Source: Cinnamomum chago
Lineage: Eukaryota > Streptophyta > Magnoliopsida > Laurales > Lauraceae
Reading direction: 5' to 3'
DNA length: 64,000 bases
NCBI GenBank assembly: GCA_038049695.1
Contig: CP142452.1
Span: 65,787,501-65,851,500 of the forward strand
Part shown: piece by piece, positions 11,689-23,403 of the stretch
Position numbering within the stretch: the stretch's first letter is position 1
How the letters are laid out: each line of letters opens with the position of its first letter
Translations under genes and position numbers: made by a program
Notes under the pieces: model-generated
Databases searched by the model: none
Told to the model about the DNA's origin: nothing
Seen by the model: the letters and a program-made list of their open reading frames with translations, nothing else

Positions 11689-13205
11689 TGAGCGAAGACA
11701 TCACCACTCGGCAAAACAATAAAAAATGAACCAAAAAGGGCCCCTAAGACTACTACGTTAGATATATATATCTTTTAGGTCGTTTTTGGTATACAGTGAA
11801 TCTAGGAGATTTTTCCAGTAAAATCCTCAAAAAATAAAAAAAAGTGGAAAGAGGGCCTTTATCGTCTATATTAAAATATGAGGGCCTTTTTGGTATTCAC
11901 AAATTCTAAGAGGATTTTTTTAATAAAATATATACTCTATTAATAATTAGCATAAATGAATATATAATTGCACATGGGTTGGGCCTTGGCTTAACTTTCA
12001 AACCTATAAGTTGGATACAAGCCTAAATATTATGCCTCGTAATTGAAAGCCCTAAAGCGAGTGCACGATTTGGAGAGGTGTCGTGAGGTTGGTGATTGCC
12101 GGTCATGCGTTTATCACCAAACAGTGGTTGAGGTTCCATGGACAAAATGTGCAGGGCCCATCAGATCCCCCTAGTCCAACAATAATAAGATGAGCTTGGG
12201 CAAGCTTTGTCCCAGCATGACCTAGCCCATAAACATTCCTACTATGTGGATGGTGATGAAGGCAGGGCGCAAGTTTGAGCCCTTCTATTTGCAGCGAGTC
12301 ATCCACCATGAGTGCTCTCCAAGTAGTCCCAATAGGGCATTAACTTGCCAATAGCTCGGGCTCCAAAAAATAATTGTATACTACAATGTATATTTACATG
12401 TGAGTGCCACACACCATTTTTGAAAATTGTATGTTTCTTTTGCCATATTACCCCTTCAAAGATCTTTTACACTACATAGTAGCTCTCTCGAGGAATATTT
12501 TAGCACAATGTAATGATCATATTCACTTGATTAAAGCCACAAAATAGTTGGGAGTAGCAAACCAATCCAACTGTTCAAGGATTCAGCCTAGCATAGACTC
12601 CAATAGCAGAAAACGATTAATGTAGCATAGTTGGGGGATGGCAATGAGTCCCCCAACCTGCTCCTAGGGCATGTTTGGTAGTGGTTTTTTTAGTTTGGAA
12701 AAGATTTGGATTTTGTTGCTTTAACCCAACACTCCAGCCCCACCCCACAACGAACCCGCCCCCCCCCCCCGCCCCCCCAAAATAATATTATATATTTCAT
12801 TACTCAAGTTGTGCACAAAAACTCACGTGGTGCAAGCCATATTGTAGGGAACTAACTTAAAAGCAAGTGGGAAAAGATTGTGGTGTCTTAATCTCTACCA
12901 CACTTATTTCATACATTTATATATTTGAAAACTTTTTTAAGCTTTATATTGTAGCTAACCCAAACTCATTTATATCACATGCCATTAACTTGTCATAAAA
13001 TTTAAATGAGACAAAGTTGATATAGGTAAGAATCGTAATTAATGAATCTTGAACAGAGTATTTGTAAAAGAAATCTTCTTTTTCTTATAACTATAATCTC
13101 ATATTATCACCATTTCAGGGGTGAACGGACCATGGCTCAGTTAACCCACGCATAGCGTACGCAACGTAAGAAACTTTTATATGGCTCAAAAAGTGTGCAG
13201 GAGGG
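11689..13205. other. Unassigned intergenic stretch
   Basis: No gene is recognised. Short related direct and inverted phrases around 11780-11930 (CGTTTTTGGTATACAGTGAAT and CTTTTTGGTATTCACAAAT) suggest a small, degraded MITE. A run of about 10 C then GCCCCCCC lies near 12759-12778. A short - strand open frame at 12103-12309 shows no domain. Confidence 0.4.
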
Positions 13206-13680
13206 CTAAGGTTGTAAACGAGTATCCAATTCTCCGATTATCCGCAAATTCCAATCCAAAAAAAACGAGTCCGGAACCTATTTTAGATACTGATTCATAA
13301 ACGAATCTGGGTCCCAAACCCACTTTAGGTTTCGATCAATAAACGGGTCTGGATCCATATAGTTTCCGACCCGTCGACTAAAACCCGGCATATGAACCTT
13401 TTAATGTTACATATTGTACTTTAAAATCGGTTTTTTTTAATATTTTTATGTATATTATTAGAGATAATAAACTTGATGCGCTGTTTTAAGTTGAATGATA
13501 TATTTATTTTTAAAAAAATAAAGAATAAAAAAATTAAAATTAAATTTCAACCCTTCAAGTGGACTCGATTTTGAAACCAAATTTGAATTTTCCTATCAAC
13601 ATCAACAAAACAGATTATGAGCCAAAATGGGATCGAAATCAAAAGAGTTATTTAGAAGCATGTGCAAATATGACTCTAAT
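13206..13680. mobile_element. hAT-like terminal fragment (TTGTAAACGAG type)
   Basis: The sequence from 13210 (AAGGTTGTAAACGAGTATCC) followed by AACGAGTCCGG and AAACGGGTCTGGATCC resembles the terminal and subterminal style of plant hAT elements seen better at 18751 and 60510. No right end or target duplication was found, so extent and class are tentative. Confidence 0.3.
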
Positions 13681-13689
13681 AATAATCAG

Positions 13690-13975
13690 TCACGTCGGCA
13701 ACCCTAGGCTAGACAGACGGAGGACACTATAAATGCTCCAAAACTAATTACGTTAGCAACCCTAGACTAGACAGAAGGAGGGACATTATAAAGGATCTGA
13801 ATCTCTAATTTCGTACAAACAGGAGATCCCTGTTTGGATGAATCAGAGCCTCCACGCATGGCCTCTTTCTCCGCCCTCCACGCGTGGGGGCATGATTCAT
13901 CCAAACAGGAATCTCCTACTCGGACGAAGCAGCGGAACCTCTGCCCACTATAAATGCTCCAAAATTAATTAACCA
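13690..13975. repeat. Short direct repeats plus a foldback hairpin
   Basis: A block reading CAACCCTAG(G/A)CTAGACAGA followed by ACTATAAA or ATTATAAA occurs near 13697 and 13757, about 60 bp apart, and CACTATAAATGCTCCAAAA recurs near 13947. Between them, 13821-13919 is an imperfect inverted repeat. The left arm contains CTGTTTGGATGAATCA and the right arm TGATTCATCCAAACAG, with a GC-rich loop carrying CCACGCATGG and CCACGCGTGG. It looks like a small foldback or MITE inserted in a duplicated segment. The inverted arms are exact over at least 16 bp. Confidence 0.6.
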
Positions 13976-16900
13976 GTGGCCACTAAGCACCTGTGCCAGT
14001 GATAACAACAGCAGTAGACCAAGTACCAATAAATCCTATTCCTATCGCACTCTCTCAATTATTCTCACATACGAAAAGAAGAGCCCAACATGGGCTACGT
14101 GTAATAAAACTGGCACTAGACGTTACGTCATCGTCCTTCTCCAGCTGCTCCTCCTTATGGTGGCCCCCACACCTCCACTCTATCTCTCTCTCCCCCACTT
14201 TTTCGTCCTCTTCCTTTGGGTGCGTGTTCCTTAGAACAAAAAACAGGTGGCCATTTGCAAACCGTACAGGTGTCGCCTGTTTATGCCGATCGTGGTCGTT
14301 CGAGATGGGGCTCTGCAGTTCTTCAGTTGCGCCAAAAAAGTAGATTCCACGAGCCTAGTACATACATGTAACACGCATTTGGTTTTAGCAAGGACATCTA
14401 ACATCAAATCCCAGCAAAACAAAATTTATTTATGCCTTTTCCACCATCTATTCGGCTGAGCTCACAAATCATATAAATGGTGGTTTCCCCTGGCCCTTTT
14501 TTAGATATGAAACTTCTCCATCAATACTTGAAGTTTAATAAATTTCAGAAGAGGGCTGTGTGGTATTCATACACATTACGCTATGCAATGTCCTATTTAG
14601 GGTTATATAATATCGCATATACTGCACTATGTAATATTTTAGTGCCATGCGATATCACATATTTATTGTACTAACAATATGTGAAAATATTTAAATTTCA
14701 ATTGCTCATGAAAAATATCAAGTTTAAGGGCAGTCGTATGGTCAGAATTCATGAATACCTAGAGTGATTTATTGTACATAGATATTTTAAGAAAAGAGAG
14801 AGATTCTCTGATAAATACTTTCACACACCCTCCACACTAGTCTCTCACCGTGAAAGCCAAGGATTAATGCCTCATTATTTATATGGAAGAGAGTGCCTTA
14901 TTAACTAAGCTAATAGTAGACCGAACATTTTACAAATATATGTGAATTTGATGGTTCTAGGGAAAATTGTCTTTATTGTGTGAAGAGAAAGGAACAAACT
15001 TAAATTGGATTTTAAACTCCCACAGAAAAATATAGGGGAATTTATGCCTGCATTTATTTCATAAGTTTTTCTATTTTTTCCCTTTTTACCCTTTTTGTTG
15101 CACAAAATATAAGAAGTCATTTGTATAGCAGTATTTGTTGCGGAAAGAAGAGACAGTCTAGTGCCTTCCACGACGTATTTATTGCACCAACGGAACGACC
15201 AGAATTCCTAATATTTAGATATGCTTTCTGTGCCAGAGGGGATCCATAAATCCTATCTTTCTAGGTCGGACTTCATTGTCGTGGACAGCTGTACACACAG
15301 ATTTCGTTTCTTATGGAAATCATATAAAAAATTTCACAAAGTGCATCGTGACATTCTGCATATGTTATATATATGGTAAATCTAAAATACAACCCACTTT
15401 AAACGCTCTTTTTTCTGGCCTTTTGTTTTTTTTTTTTTTAAGTCAATCTGGTCTTTTAACACATGCTACACCCCAAAAATAATCACAAATCCAAGTTTAA
15501 CACTCATCAAATATTTCCTTACCATCTGATTGAAATCATAATAAAATGTTGGCTCTAAATCATTAAATGTTATGACTATAGATCAAAAGGTCAAGAGCAT
15601 CTTATGGACTCAAGATTTTGCATATAGGTAGGTCTTATATGGATCTTTCTTTCCAATGAACTTTCATGATCATTATGCATCTTAGTGGACACAATTAATC
15701 GGAAGAACGACCTGGCGCTATATAACTCTCCCCTTTGTAAATGTGTCTTGCATATAACTATGTTTTCTTTAATATTTTTTTCTGCACAGGATCATAATAT
15801 ATAGCTGTGTTTTCTGCACATGAACATGCCAGCAAAACATATTAATTGTGATTGGGGCAAAATTCGAGACGATATTTGGACATAGAGATTGATGAATTTG
15901 ATCAGTAAAAATAGAGGTGGGCCCCAAAGATGTTAAGTCATTAGATCGATCACTGACTCTATTCAAATAGCTTCATAATTTCTTTTCTCCAAATTGCTAT
16001 ATTTGAATTTCAAGTTCTTTAATTCCATACTAAATATATAGGGAATTATTACATGGAATAACTTGTCCTATATATCTTGAAATCAATAGATGGCCATAAA
16101 TTCAAGAACCATTACAATCTAAGTTACAGTAATAGATGTCCATAACTTATGAATTTAGCATTTAGACTGATTAATTAATAAAATCTCATCACATAGTTGG
16201 AAAGTGCTCACTGCTGTAAAAGTTGTGATTTGAGTGTATCAGCAATTAAGAAAGATGATGTAGACCAGTATACTATATTAAACCAAAAAGGTTTAGGGTT
16301 GGATTTTGACCATTGGTTATGATTTTGAAAGTAAGTTATTCTTTTTAGAAATCTTTTCAGTTTTCTTCACATTTATCTCATACCAACTACTTTAAAACCA
16401 CCGCTCACGTCTCCTCCCATTTTTTAAAGTTATACTATTCATTTATTTTATTTTTTTGTAATGTCTCCCTTTCTACTTAGAACTCCATTCCATTTCTTCT
16501 CAAATTCTTCTCTTTTTCTATTTCATTTTTATCCCATTAGCTCATAGATAACATAAACATGTATTTTCATAATAACCTTTTTATTATTTTCTTTTTTTTT
16601 CTTTTCTTTCTATGATTTTTAGATATTTTTTTAATGCATAAACGTCAATCATAATTGTGTTGAGCACGGATTATTATGCTAGTTTACTCTTAACCATTTG
16701 ATAGTTAGGATCTAATTTAGTATTCAAATATTTTGACTCTTATACATGAAAATCTAGTTTTGCATCCAAATTTCTCCAAATCTAAAAATCGGTTTTATAT
16801 ATGCTTTATTTAAAATTGAAGAGTTAGATTATTTGGATAATCAAATATCCATATGCAACTCTAACTTGATGGTTATGGTCTCTCATCACGCGGCCCCAAG

Positions 16901-17190
16901 TACAATATCCATGCAGGGGAGTTTGCACACATTGGACCTTCGTCCACTTCTAAAATCATAATAAATTCAGGGGCTCTTTAAAAACTTCACATAAAAATCC
17001 AACGTCCGCCGTCAAAACCTACAAAAGTTTTGGGATTTGTTCCCAAAATCTAATTTCCTGTTTTGTTTTCGGGTTCGCACCCTCAAAGGAAAACTCAATC
17101 ATACTTAGGTAATGCATGCCAGGAGTTGGCCAACTTTTAGCCGTGAAATCCTAATCTGTAGAAGACGCACACCATAGTTTAGATAGGGAT
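13976..17190. other. Unassigned intergenic stretch upstream of the FLZ gene
   Basis: About 3.2 kb without a gene I can support. Open frames at 13993-14343, 14247-14459 and 14905-15171 overlap on opposite strands and have low-complexity or ordinary AT-rich translations. Poly-T tracts lie near 15421-15440 and 16590-16605. Part of this region may be the FLZ promoter, but I see no specific regulatory motif other than the TATA box listed separately. Confidence 0.4.
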
Positions 17191-17194
17191 CTTG

Positions 17195-17203
17195 TATAAA
17201 TAA
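17195..17203 (+). promoter_or_regulatory. TATA box of the FLZ gene
   Basis: TATAAATAA lies 46-54 bp upstream of the chosen start codon at 17249. A transcription start 25-35 bp downstream would give a very short leader. Additional ATGs lie between the box and the main start (17208, 17228, 17243), each opening a short frame out of register with the main one. They may lower translation if they are within the transcript. The transcript start itself is not visible. Confidence 0.5.
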
Positions 17204-17248
17204 AGCCATGCCCAACCCACAATCTCGATGGAGGAGAGACCATGAGAG

Positions 17249-18164
17249 ATGGTCGGCTTGACGATTCTCCTCGAAGCCCAATGGGGCCTTGACAAAAACC
17301 CACAAATCATCAACAAGATTACCGTGCTAAGACCCTACTCCCCTTCTTCTTCTTCTTCTTCTTCTTCTTCTTCCTCCTCCGTGTCTACCACTTCTTTTCC
17401 TGCAGCTACTTTCCTAGACTCTTGTTTTCTATGCAAGAAGCGCCTCTCACCTCACAGAGACATCTATATGTACAGGTAAAACAAAATCCGTGCCATTATC
17501 ATGTTCTTTTTACTACCCTAAGTATCCGAATCCTACAAGACTTCGTTTTAGTTACATCTTTTCTTATTAGGTATCTTAACTAGATGGGACCTATGGGTTG
17601 GTAATCCATACAGTTGATTTAGCTGGGTCACACCTTTGTTAGATTATGCGATCTATCGATAACTAATATCAGAACATCCTTGCCAAATAAGCTGAGGATG
17701 AAAACTTGTTGCATTTCCTTGCATGAGAAGTTGATGGGAAAGTTAAGATGTAGTTCATGAGGTGAGACCCATCAGATCAAGCTGGATCCAGGTAGTCATT
17801 AAAACGCACCTCACTAGTAAATACTCAAAGGTCCATGCATCTTCTTCTTTTTTTCTTTCCTATTTTTCCTTGTTTCTAGAATGCTTGATTTGATGCATCA
17901 GGGCTAGAAGTGTGGATCAGATTTTTGTTGGGTATAGTACCGTCTTTTTGTTCTTGTAGATAATAATTTTTTTTCCTGGGTCTCTTGTTTGTTTCTCATA
18001 GAGGGGATAGAGCCTTTTGTAGTGTGGAGTGCAGATGTAGACAGATATTCATGGACGAGGAGAACCAGGACAGCAGTGTTAAAGAGAACTGCTCTGTTGC
18101 TGCTTCCCAAATCCATCCTAATAAAAGAAATAGAAATCGAGCTGGTGGACTCTTTGCCTATTGA
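17249..18164 (+). CDS. FCS-like zinc finger (FLZ domain) protein, two exons
   Basis: The CDS is join(17249-17475, 18002-18164), 390 nt, predicted 129 aa. The exon junction is TACAG|GTAAAA ... CTCATAG|AGGGG and restores MYRGDRAF across the splice. The N terminus, MVGLTILLEAQ, is typical of this plant family, and so is NPQIINKIT at 17-25. A run of 12 serines (residues 33-44) is encoded by a TCT microsatellite. The FLZ (DUF581) domain covers about residues 55-90: C59-x2-C62, then FCS at 81-83 and C86, a complete set of zinc-binding cysteines. FLZ proteins are plant-specific adaptors, several of which bind the SnRK1 kinase, so a regulatory role in sugar or stress signalling is a family-based inference. 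Length and the two-exon layout, with the intron inside the zinc finger, fit the family. The exact subfamily is uncertain. Confidence 0.9.
17344..17373 (+). repeat. Coding (TTC)n microsatellite giving a poly-serine tract
   Basis: Ten consecutive TTC triplets lie inside exon 1 of the FLZ gene and continue as TCCTCC. In the reading frame they code serine. Changes of whole triplets would keep the frame, so allelic length variation in the protein is likely. Confidence 0.9.
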
Positions 18165-18750
18165 TTTGGAAGATCTCTCTCACTGCTTTTGTTGTTGTTG
18201 TAGTATTACTGGTTTGCTAGCTTCCTTGGAACCTTGTTTCTCCAATCCTGCTTTCATGGGTGGGATTTTTTTTTTTTTTTTTGGGATGAGGGTTTGTATC
18301 TCTAATGCATGAAATTGGGGTTTGCAATGTTGAGAATTTGAGAGGTCACATGATATATGTATGATATGATATTGGAAAAAAGGACACTTTGAGAAATCAT
18401 AATTTTGGTTTGAATTTTTTTATTTTTTGGTTTGAATTTTGTTGAACATAGTTTTGGGATCTATGATTGTTCTGCCTGGGAACATCACACATGGTCAGTA
18501 GATGGTGGATAAGTCCTGCTCATGAGATGGGCCCCTGCTCTCGGCCAAAAGTTGTTGGCGATAATTGCACCGAGCAGAAGATCCTAACCTGCATCTCTCT
18601 CTTCATTATCTACAATGGTTAGGAATAAGATTACCTGAGTATTGACTTTTTTTGAGGTGATGGCCCATCGATTTGCAGTGATGATCTTATATGATTCATT
18701 GTGGGGCCCACAAGAGAAGAGATCTCCTTCATAGAATCCCCGTTTCCAGA
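18165..18750. other. 3' side of the FLZ gene, unassigned
   Basis: This is presumably 3' UTR followed by intergenic DNA. It contains a run of about 20 T near 18268-18283. No other gene is seen. Confidence 0.45.
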
Positions 18751-18915
18751 TAGGGTTATAAACGGGTCGGTTCCGGTCCAAATTCATGGTAGGCCTGAAA
18801 TGATAACCATTAACTAGAAGGTGGAACCGGATCCGGTCTCCAAACCGTTTCGAAATTGATTTCTTGGCTCCAGAACCGGAACCAAAACCGGACGGGTCTG
18901 GATATAAGTCCAAGT
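18751..18915. mobile_element. hAT-type terminal fragment
   Basis: It begins TAGGGTTATAAACGGGTCGG and continues with subterminal GGTTCCGGTCC and mirrored GGAACCGGATCCGG and CCGGAACCAAAACCGG motifs, the usual style of plant hAT ends. The left end matches that of the decayed autonomous hAT at 60510 (TAGGGTTGCAAACGGGTCCG) at 16 of 20 positions. No second terminus or 8-bp duplication was located, so this may be one end of a deleted copy. Confidence 0.5.
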
Positions 18916-20469
18916 CTACGTAGAGAATGGTATTAAAATATATAGTTTTTTGGATAGATTTTCAAAAATTAAAATAATATATCGGGTCCACGAGTCCGAA
19001 TCAAGGTGGAACCAAATTAGCAAGTTTAATCTAGCCTAGATTAGCAAGCTTTGTCTAGGTTGATCAACTTGGCTTAACAAATCATATTAATTAGGGGTTT
19101 CGACGTATTAGTCATCCTCAAATTTGATTTTTTTTAATTTCACGATCAAGATTCAGATATGATGTTACCAAAGTCGCTTGTTTTTTGTCAATATTTTTTT
19201 AAAATCTTTTTTACCCCTAATCTCATACTCTAATGGGAATAGTGTCTATTACGAAGAATGATAATCCCATGATGTCCTAGGCCCGTCCCAAGATGTCATG
19301 ACTTTTAATAAGCATTTTAGGGAAAAAGTTTTTAAAATGATAGAACTTGAGAAATGATTGTTAGATATGTATTTATGTTTCACAAAATGTCATTTTCTGT
19401 GTCATCTAAAAAAACGAATTTCCTTGTTGGTTGCAGAAAGTGTATGATATAAAAATTAATAAAGCCTACGAATGACACAAAAAAGTTATTAAAAAAATAT
19501 TAGTCAGAGTAGAGAGCTCTAATGACATTATCTTAATTGTGGTCATGAATTGAAAATTTTGGATTTGAGGAGGATCTAATATATCAAAACCCCTAGTAAT
19601 TATTAAGCATGGGCTTCAGTCAAGCCCAACACAAGTTCATCAGATGTCATGCCACCATTTACAGGGTTACCATTGGAGAATCCATTATGTGGGCTCTACC
19701 TTCACTTAAAAAGATAAAAGAAGAAATGGATACAAGCCAAATGCCTAGCGGTCGATCCTTGAAATATTTTAAGTTAAAACTATCACTTCTAACTAGTAAT
19801 CCAACTTAAAAAAAATAAAATTATGAGGGATCTCAAAATCTAAAGCCTTGGCACTTGGAAGTGAAAAAGTGCTAGAAATAGGATCATTTAAATGGTGTTT
19901 TGGCCGATGAATGAGGTGAATACAGTAGGGCTCGTAACATGGATAAACAGAGCTGATTTAATTAGCCATCCCTAGCTTCAGCTTGGCTTATGAACTTTTT
20001 ACTACTAAACTTTTTATAAATTTTTTATTTTTCCCCATAAAATGTTATAACTTTCTTTTAATAATTTTTATTTGGCCTCCCGGTTTCATTTTCTAGGTCC
20101 ATCCCTGCTTGCAAGCTAGCTTCTTTGGTAACGTCCCCAACCAAACCATGTATGATTTTATTTTTAGTGCGTCTTTGCTTTTATAGCCAATCTTTACTAT
20201 CATGAAAGATATACGTGTTTGTATGATTTTGAGGGATGAGCCCCATATACTTTATCACCAATCCTCAATGGGTTGAGTGGGTTGCTTCACATGATTGATC
20301 AAGGCTCCAAATAAAATTAATGGACGTAGGTTTCTTAGTGAAAAGTATTCATAAGTATGAATCTTTGGGACTTACTTGTATAAAAATAAGAAAACCCTAG
20401 TATTGAATATTCTCTTCATTCTCATAGGTTAGACAGAGATGAAGAAATCCACGTAGCTTCTTAATGCCC
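18916..20469. other. Unassigned intergenic stretch
   Basis: The stretch is AT-rich with no recognisable gene. A small open frame at 19609-19809 has no domain. Repeated short phrases about 'TTAGCAAG' occur near 19015-19050. Confidence 0.4.
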
Positions 20470-21604
20470 AGAACATACATAGATATCCGGCCCCATATGG
20501 AAATCCATACCCTAATATTAATGATATATGCCAACGCCCTGAACGTACATAGATATTAGGGCTGCATATGGGCGGTTCGGATTAGTTTAACACTAAAACC
20601 AACAAACAAACCGAATTTGTTGATTTTTTAATTAACCGATCTGATCCGACCATTGGAGAGAGCTTAAACCGAACCGGACCGAACCGAACCAATTGATTCA
20701 GTCGGTTAAACCATTATTTTTTATTTTATTTTTTTGAAAATTAGACATTGAAAATTTCAAAATGATGATACCCCGTCCTTTGCATTTATTTCAATTTTTA
20801 GTGTAAACATAAAAATCCAACAATCCAAACTGGACTAAACACATATAAAAAATTATTCTACTCCAAAAAGAAAGTTTGGACTAAACGCAAGCGTACAAAA
20901 AAAAAAACTTGCAGTGAAACATTCATTCCACATAATACCATTTGGAATTACAATAGAATGATAGTTCATGTCAAGAAAAGTCACACACAAACGGAATCTA
21001 TATCAAAACCCAATGTATTTTTCAGAAATAAAGGTTTCTTAACACATTGGTTAGGTGAGACCAAAACCAAACATCAAAAGGTTAGGCTCTACTAGCTTTT
21101 CTAGCATTCTCAAGAGTGCAGCCTTCTGATAAAAATTTCATTGAAACGAGATAGTAATTATGATGGAAGGAAAACATCATGTACAGTAATCCCTCCATCT
21201 GCAATGAAGTATCAAAAATGCATTTGAGAGATTAGAGGAGATGCACTGAGGCAGTGTTGATGTGGTTGAGTTCATGTGAGAATGGAGTTGTATAATGTAA
21301 CTTTGAAAGTAATAAAAAATGAGATTCTAAGGCTAAAATAGTAAAAAAAAAAAAAAAACAACGTTTAAATTATTACATATGGTCGGTTCGATTTAAGCGG
21401 TTAATCGTGGGCTCAATCTGATAACCAACCGATATAAGCGGTTTTTATGATTTTCAAACCGTTAATCGAACCCATCCACTATAAACCGATCAAAATCGCC
21501 CGATTGGATTTTAGAGTGACATCAAAATCTTTTTACAGCCCTAATAGATATCCGGCCCCATATGGAAATCCACCCCCTGACATTAATGATATAAGCCAAC
21601 GGTC
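20470..21604. repeat. About 70-bp tandem duplication split by a hAT insertion
   Basis: Copy one (20470-20539) reads GAACATACATAGATATCC, then GGCCCCATATGGAAATCCA, then ATTAATGATATA. Copy two starts at 20540 with GAACGTACATAGATAT, is interrupted by the hAT element at 20557, and resumes at 21544 with ATAGATATCCGGCCCCATAT and ATTAATGATATAAGCCAACG. The interruption lies exactly between the two 8-bp target duplications, so the tandem duplication came first. Confidence 0.8.
20557..21543. mobile_element. Non-autonomous hAT element (TAGGGCTG family), 987 bp
   Basis: The termini are TAGGGCTGCA and TTACAGCCCTA, short inverted repeats, flanked by a perfect 8-bp direct repeat ATAGATAT (20549-20556 and 21544-21551). 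Both subterminal regions carry GGTTCGG, ACCGAACC and AAGCGGTT motifs. No transposase frame is present, and poly-A tracts lie near 20900 and 21340. A shorter relative lies in reverse orientation at 57151-57629, sharing CGGTTCGGAT, the ACACTAAAACCAAC-like block and the outer termini. Confidence 0.88.
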
Positions 21605-21697
21605 CACCTGTACACCCATTAATAACTTGCTCGACTGATGGCCACATACCCATAAAAAAATTAATTAGGCTGCAACAGCAGCAGCATGGAGTACTTA

Positions 21698-22571
21698 GGG
21701 GACGTTTGTTTTTTTCATTTACATATGTAATTGAATCACATGGGTAATGGATACACAAAAATCATGTTTGTTTGGTGTGATTTTGATTCACATGTGTAAA
21801 ATAGTTGTGTAAATGGTGTGAAAGATGGGCTTTTTTATGCATTGCATTTTCACACCTCAAGAGGTGTGAAAAACTTACACATGTTACTGTTACTAGGCGG
21901 ACTGCTACAGTGCCTCATTGAGCAGTCCGCCTTTTTTTTTTTTTAATTTTTCTGGGCTCCACTTGTAACATCCGAACCGTTCATTCTCTTAAGAAGCTCA
22001 AACACGGCCATGTGTCCAATTTTCAACCGTTGATGATGCATGGAGGTTGAGATATGATCAACATAATCACAGCCGTTCGATTAATCTACTGTTACTAACA
22101 TATAGCAGTCCGCCTTTTATGACTTTTTTATTTTTATGGGACCCACCTGTAAAATCAGGACCGTTCATATTCTTCAGAAGCTCAAGCACGGCCATGTGTC
22201 CAATTTTCAACCGTTGATGATGTATGGAGGTTGAGATATCATCAAACAATATACAACCTATTGTTACTAACATACCCAGTCCGCCTTTTATTATTTTTTT
22301 AATGTTATGGGCCCCACCTGTAAAATCAGGACCGTTCATATTCTTCAGAAGCTCAAACACGGTCATGTATCCAATTTTCAACCATTGATGATGCTTGGAT
22401 GTTGAGATATCATCAAACAATCTACAACTTATTCATAGATTCACATGTGAAATGTTATGTTAGTAACAAACGGTGGAATCTGATCCACATGTGAGTCATT
22501 TACATATGCAAATGACTCATATGTGGGTCATTTACACATGTGAATCACTTTCACAAGAAACAAACGACCCC
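21698..22571. mobile_element. PIF/Harbinger-type MITE, 874 bp
   Basis: The flanks are the trinucleotide TTA on both sides (21695-21697 and 22572-22574), the target duplication typical of PIF/Harbinger. The ends are GGGGACGTTTGTTT and, inverted, GGGGTCGTTTGTTTC. The subterminal zones are full of CACATGTG-type palindromes (ATTCACATGTG, TTTACACATGTGAATC). There is no coding capacity for a transposase. The central third is a tandem array listed separately. Confidence 0.82.
21923..22440. repeat. Three tandem units of about 170-183 bp inside the MITE
   Basis: Units begin CAGTCCGCCTTTT at 21923, 22106 and 22277. Each carries CCGTTCAT..TTC.AGAAGCTCAA, CGGCCATGTGTCCAATTTTC (or a close variant) and GTTGATGATG followed by GGTTGAGATAT. 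A - strand open frame (22067-22420) merely follows two units and is repetitive, so I do not call it a gene. Confidence 0.85.
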
Positions 22572-22689
22572 TTAGAGACTAGAGACTAGACACTAGAGAC
22601 TACTAAAATGTTAAATAACATTGGATGAGACAACGAGGGAGTATTACTGTACGTATCCATGCGAGCATGTTAACTATTTCACTCCTTAT

Positions 22690-22990
22690 TCCTTTGATGG
22701 AGTAGAACTCCACGGTGGACCCATCAATTAAAAATCAAAACTCGTAAGATGCACGTCCTACTCTTTATACATGATATGTATCTTAATATTACTCCAATAT
22801 AAATTAGCCAAATTTAAAGATTAAATACATAATTAATATATTATTAATTATAAGTTCAATTTTATGGAATGACCAACTCTTATTCCAGTAGAAGTCTGGG
22901 ACATCTCATACAAAAGAACATCTATTTTAAGTTGTTCGGATTCTTTATGGGTACTGCTGGACCACATTGGAGAGTTCTACTTTTCCTTCT
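22690..22990. mobile_element. Inverted-repeat (MITE-like) segment
   Basis: The left arm (TAGAACTCCACGGTGGACCC, then CAAAACTCGTAAGATGCACGTC) is mirrored by the right arm (GGACCACATTGGAGAGTTCTA preceded by AGACATC-type and TTGTTCGGATTC sequence) with many mismatches. Similar phrases (ACTCCAAT.GAATTGG.CCCACCATAA) recur at 40470-41690, which indicates a dispersed family. Ends and target duplication are not resolved. Confidence 0.45.
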
Positions 22991-23403
22991 CTTATAGGGG
23001 ATCTAGACTCCTAATGGTACATGTTGTGTCAATAACCAAAACGATAAGAACTATTAAAAAGCGAGATTATCACCTGTGGACGTTCCCTCATGCAAACAAA
23101 GGATAAGACAATCACAGAAGCTGGGCTAATACTTAAAAAAAATGAAAACTCACTCTGAAATTAAAGGTGCCCAACATGATGACCATCATGATTGCAAGAG
23201 AAAAATCACACAATTAAAGGTATGGTATCGTGATATGGCGTATCATTAGATATATTAAAGCGGTTAATTTTGATTGATCTAATTTCATTTTTCGCCATCT
23301 TAATTTTAGTTTTCACGGCTACCTTGATTTTGACTTTCAACAAACCCCGGAGCCCATATTTTGTTTTAAAATTTCATAATAATAAAAATTATATTTAATT
23401 TTC

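Noticed and set aside
22067-22420. A 117-codon - strand frame with internal repeats
   Set aside because: It follows two tandem DNA units in the MITE. The repeated peptide is a by-product of the array.
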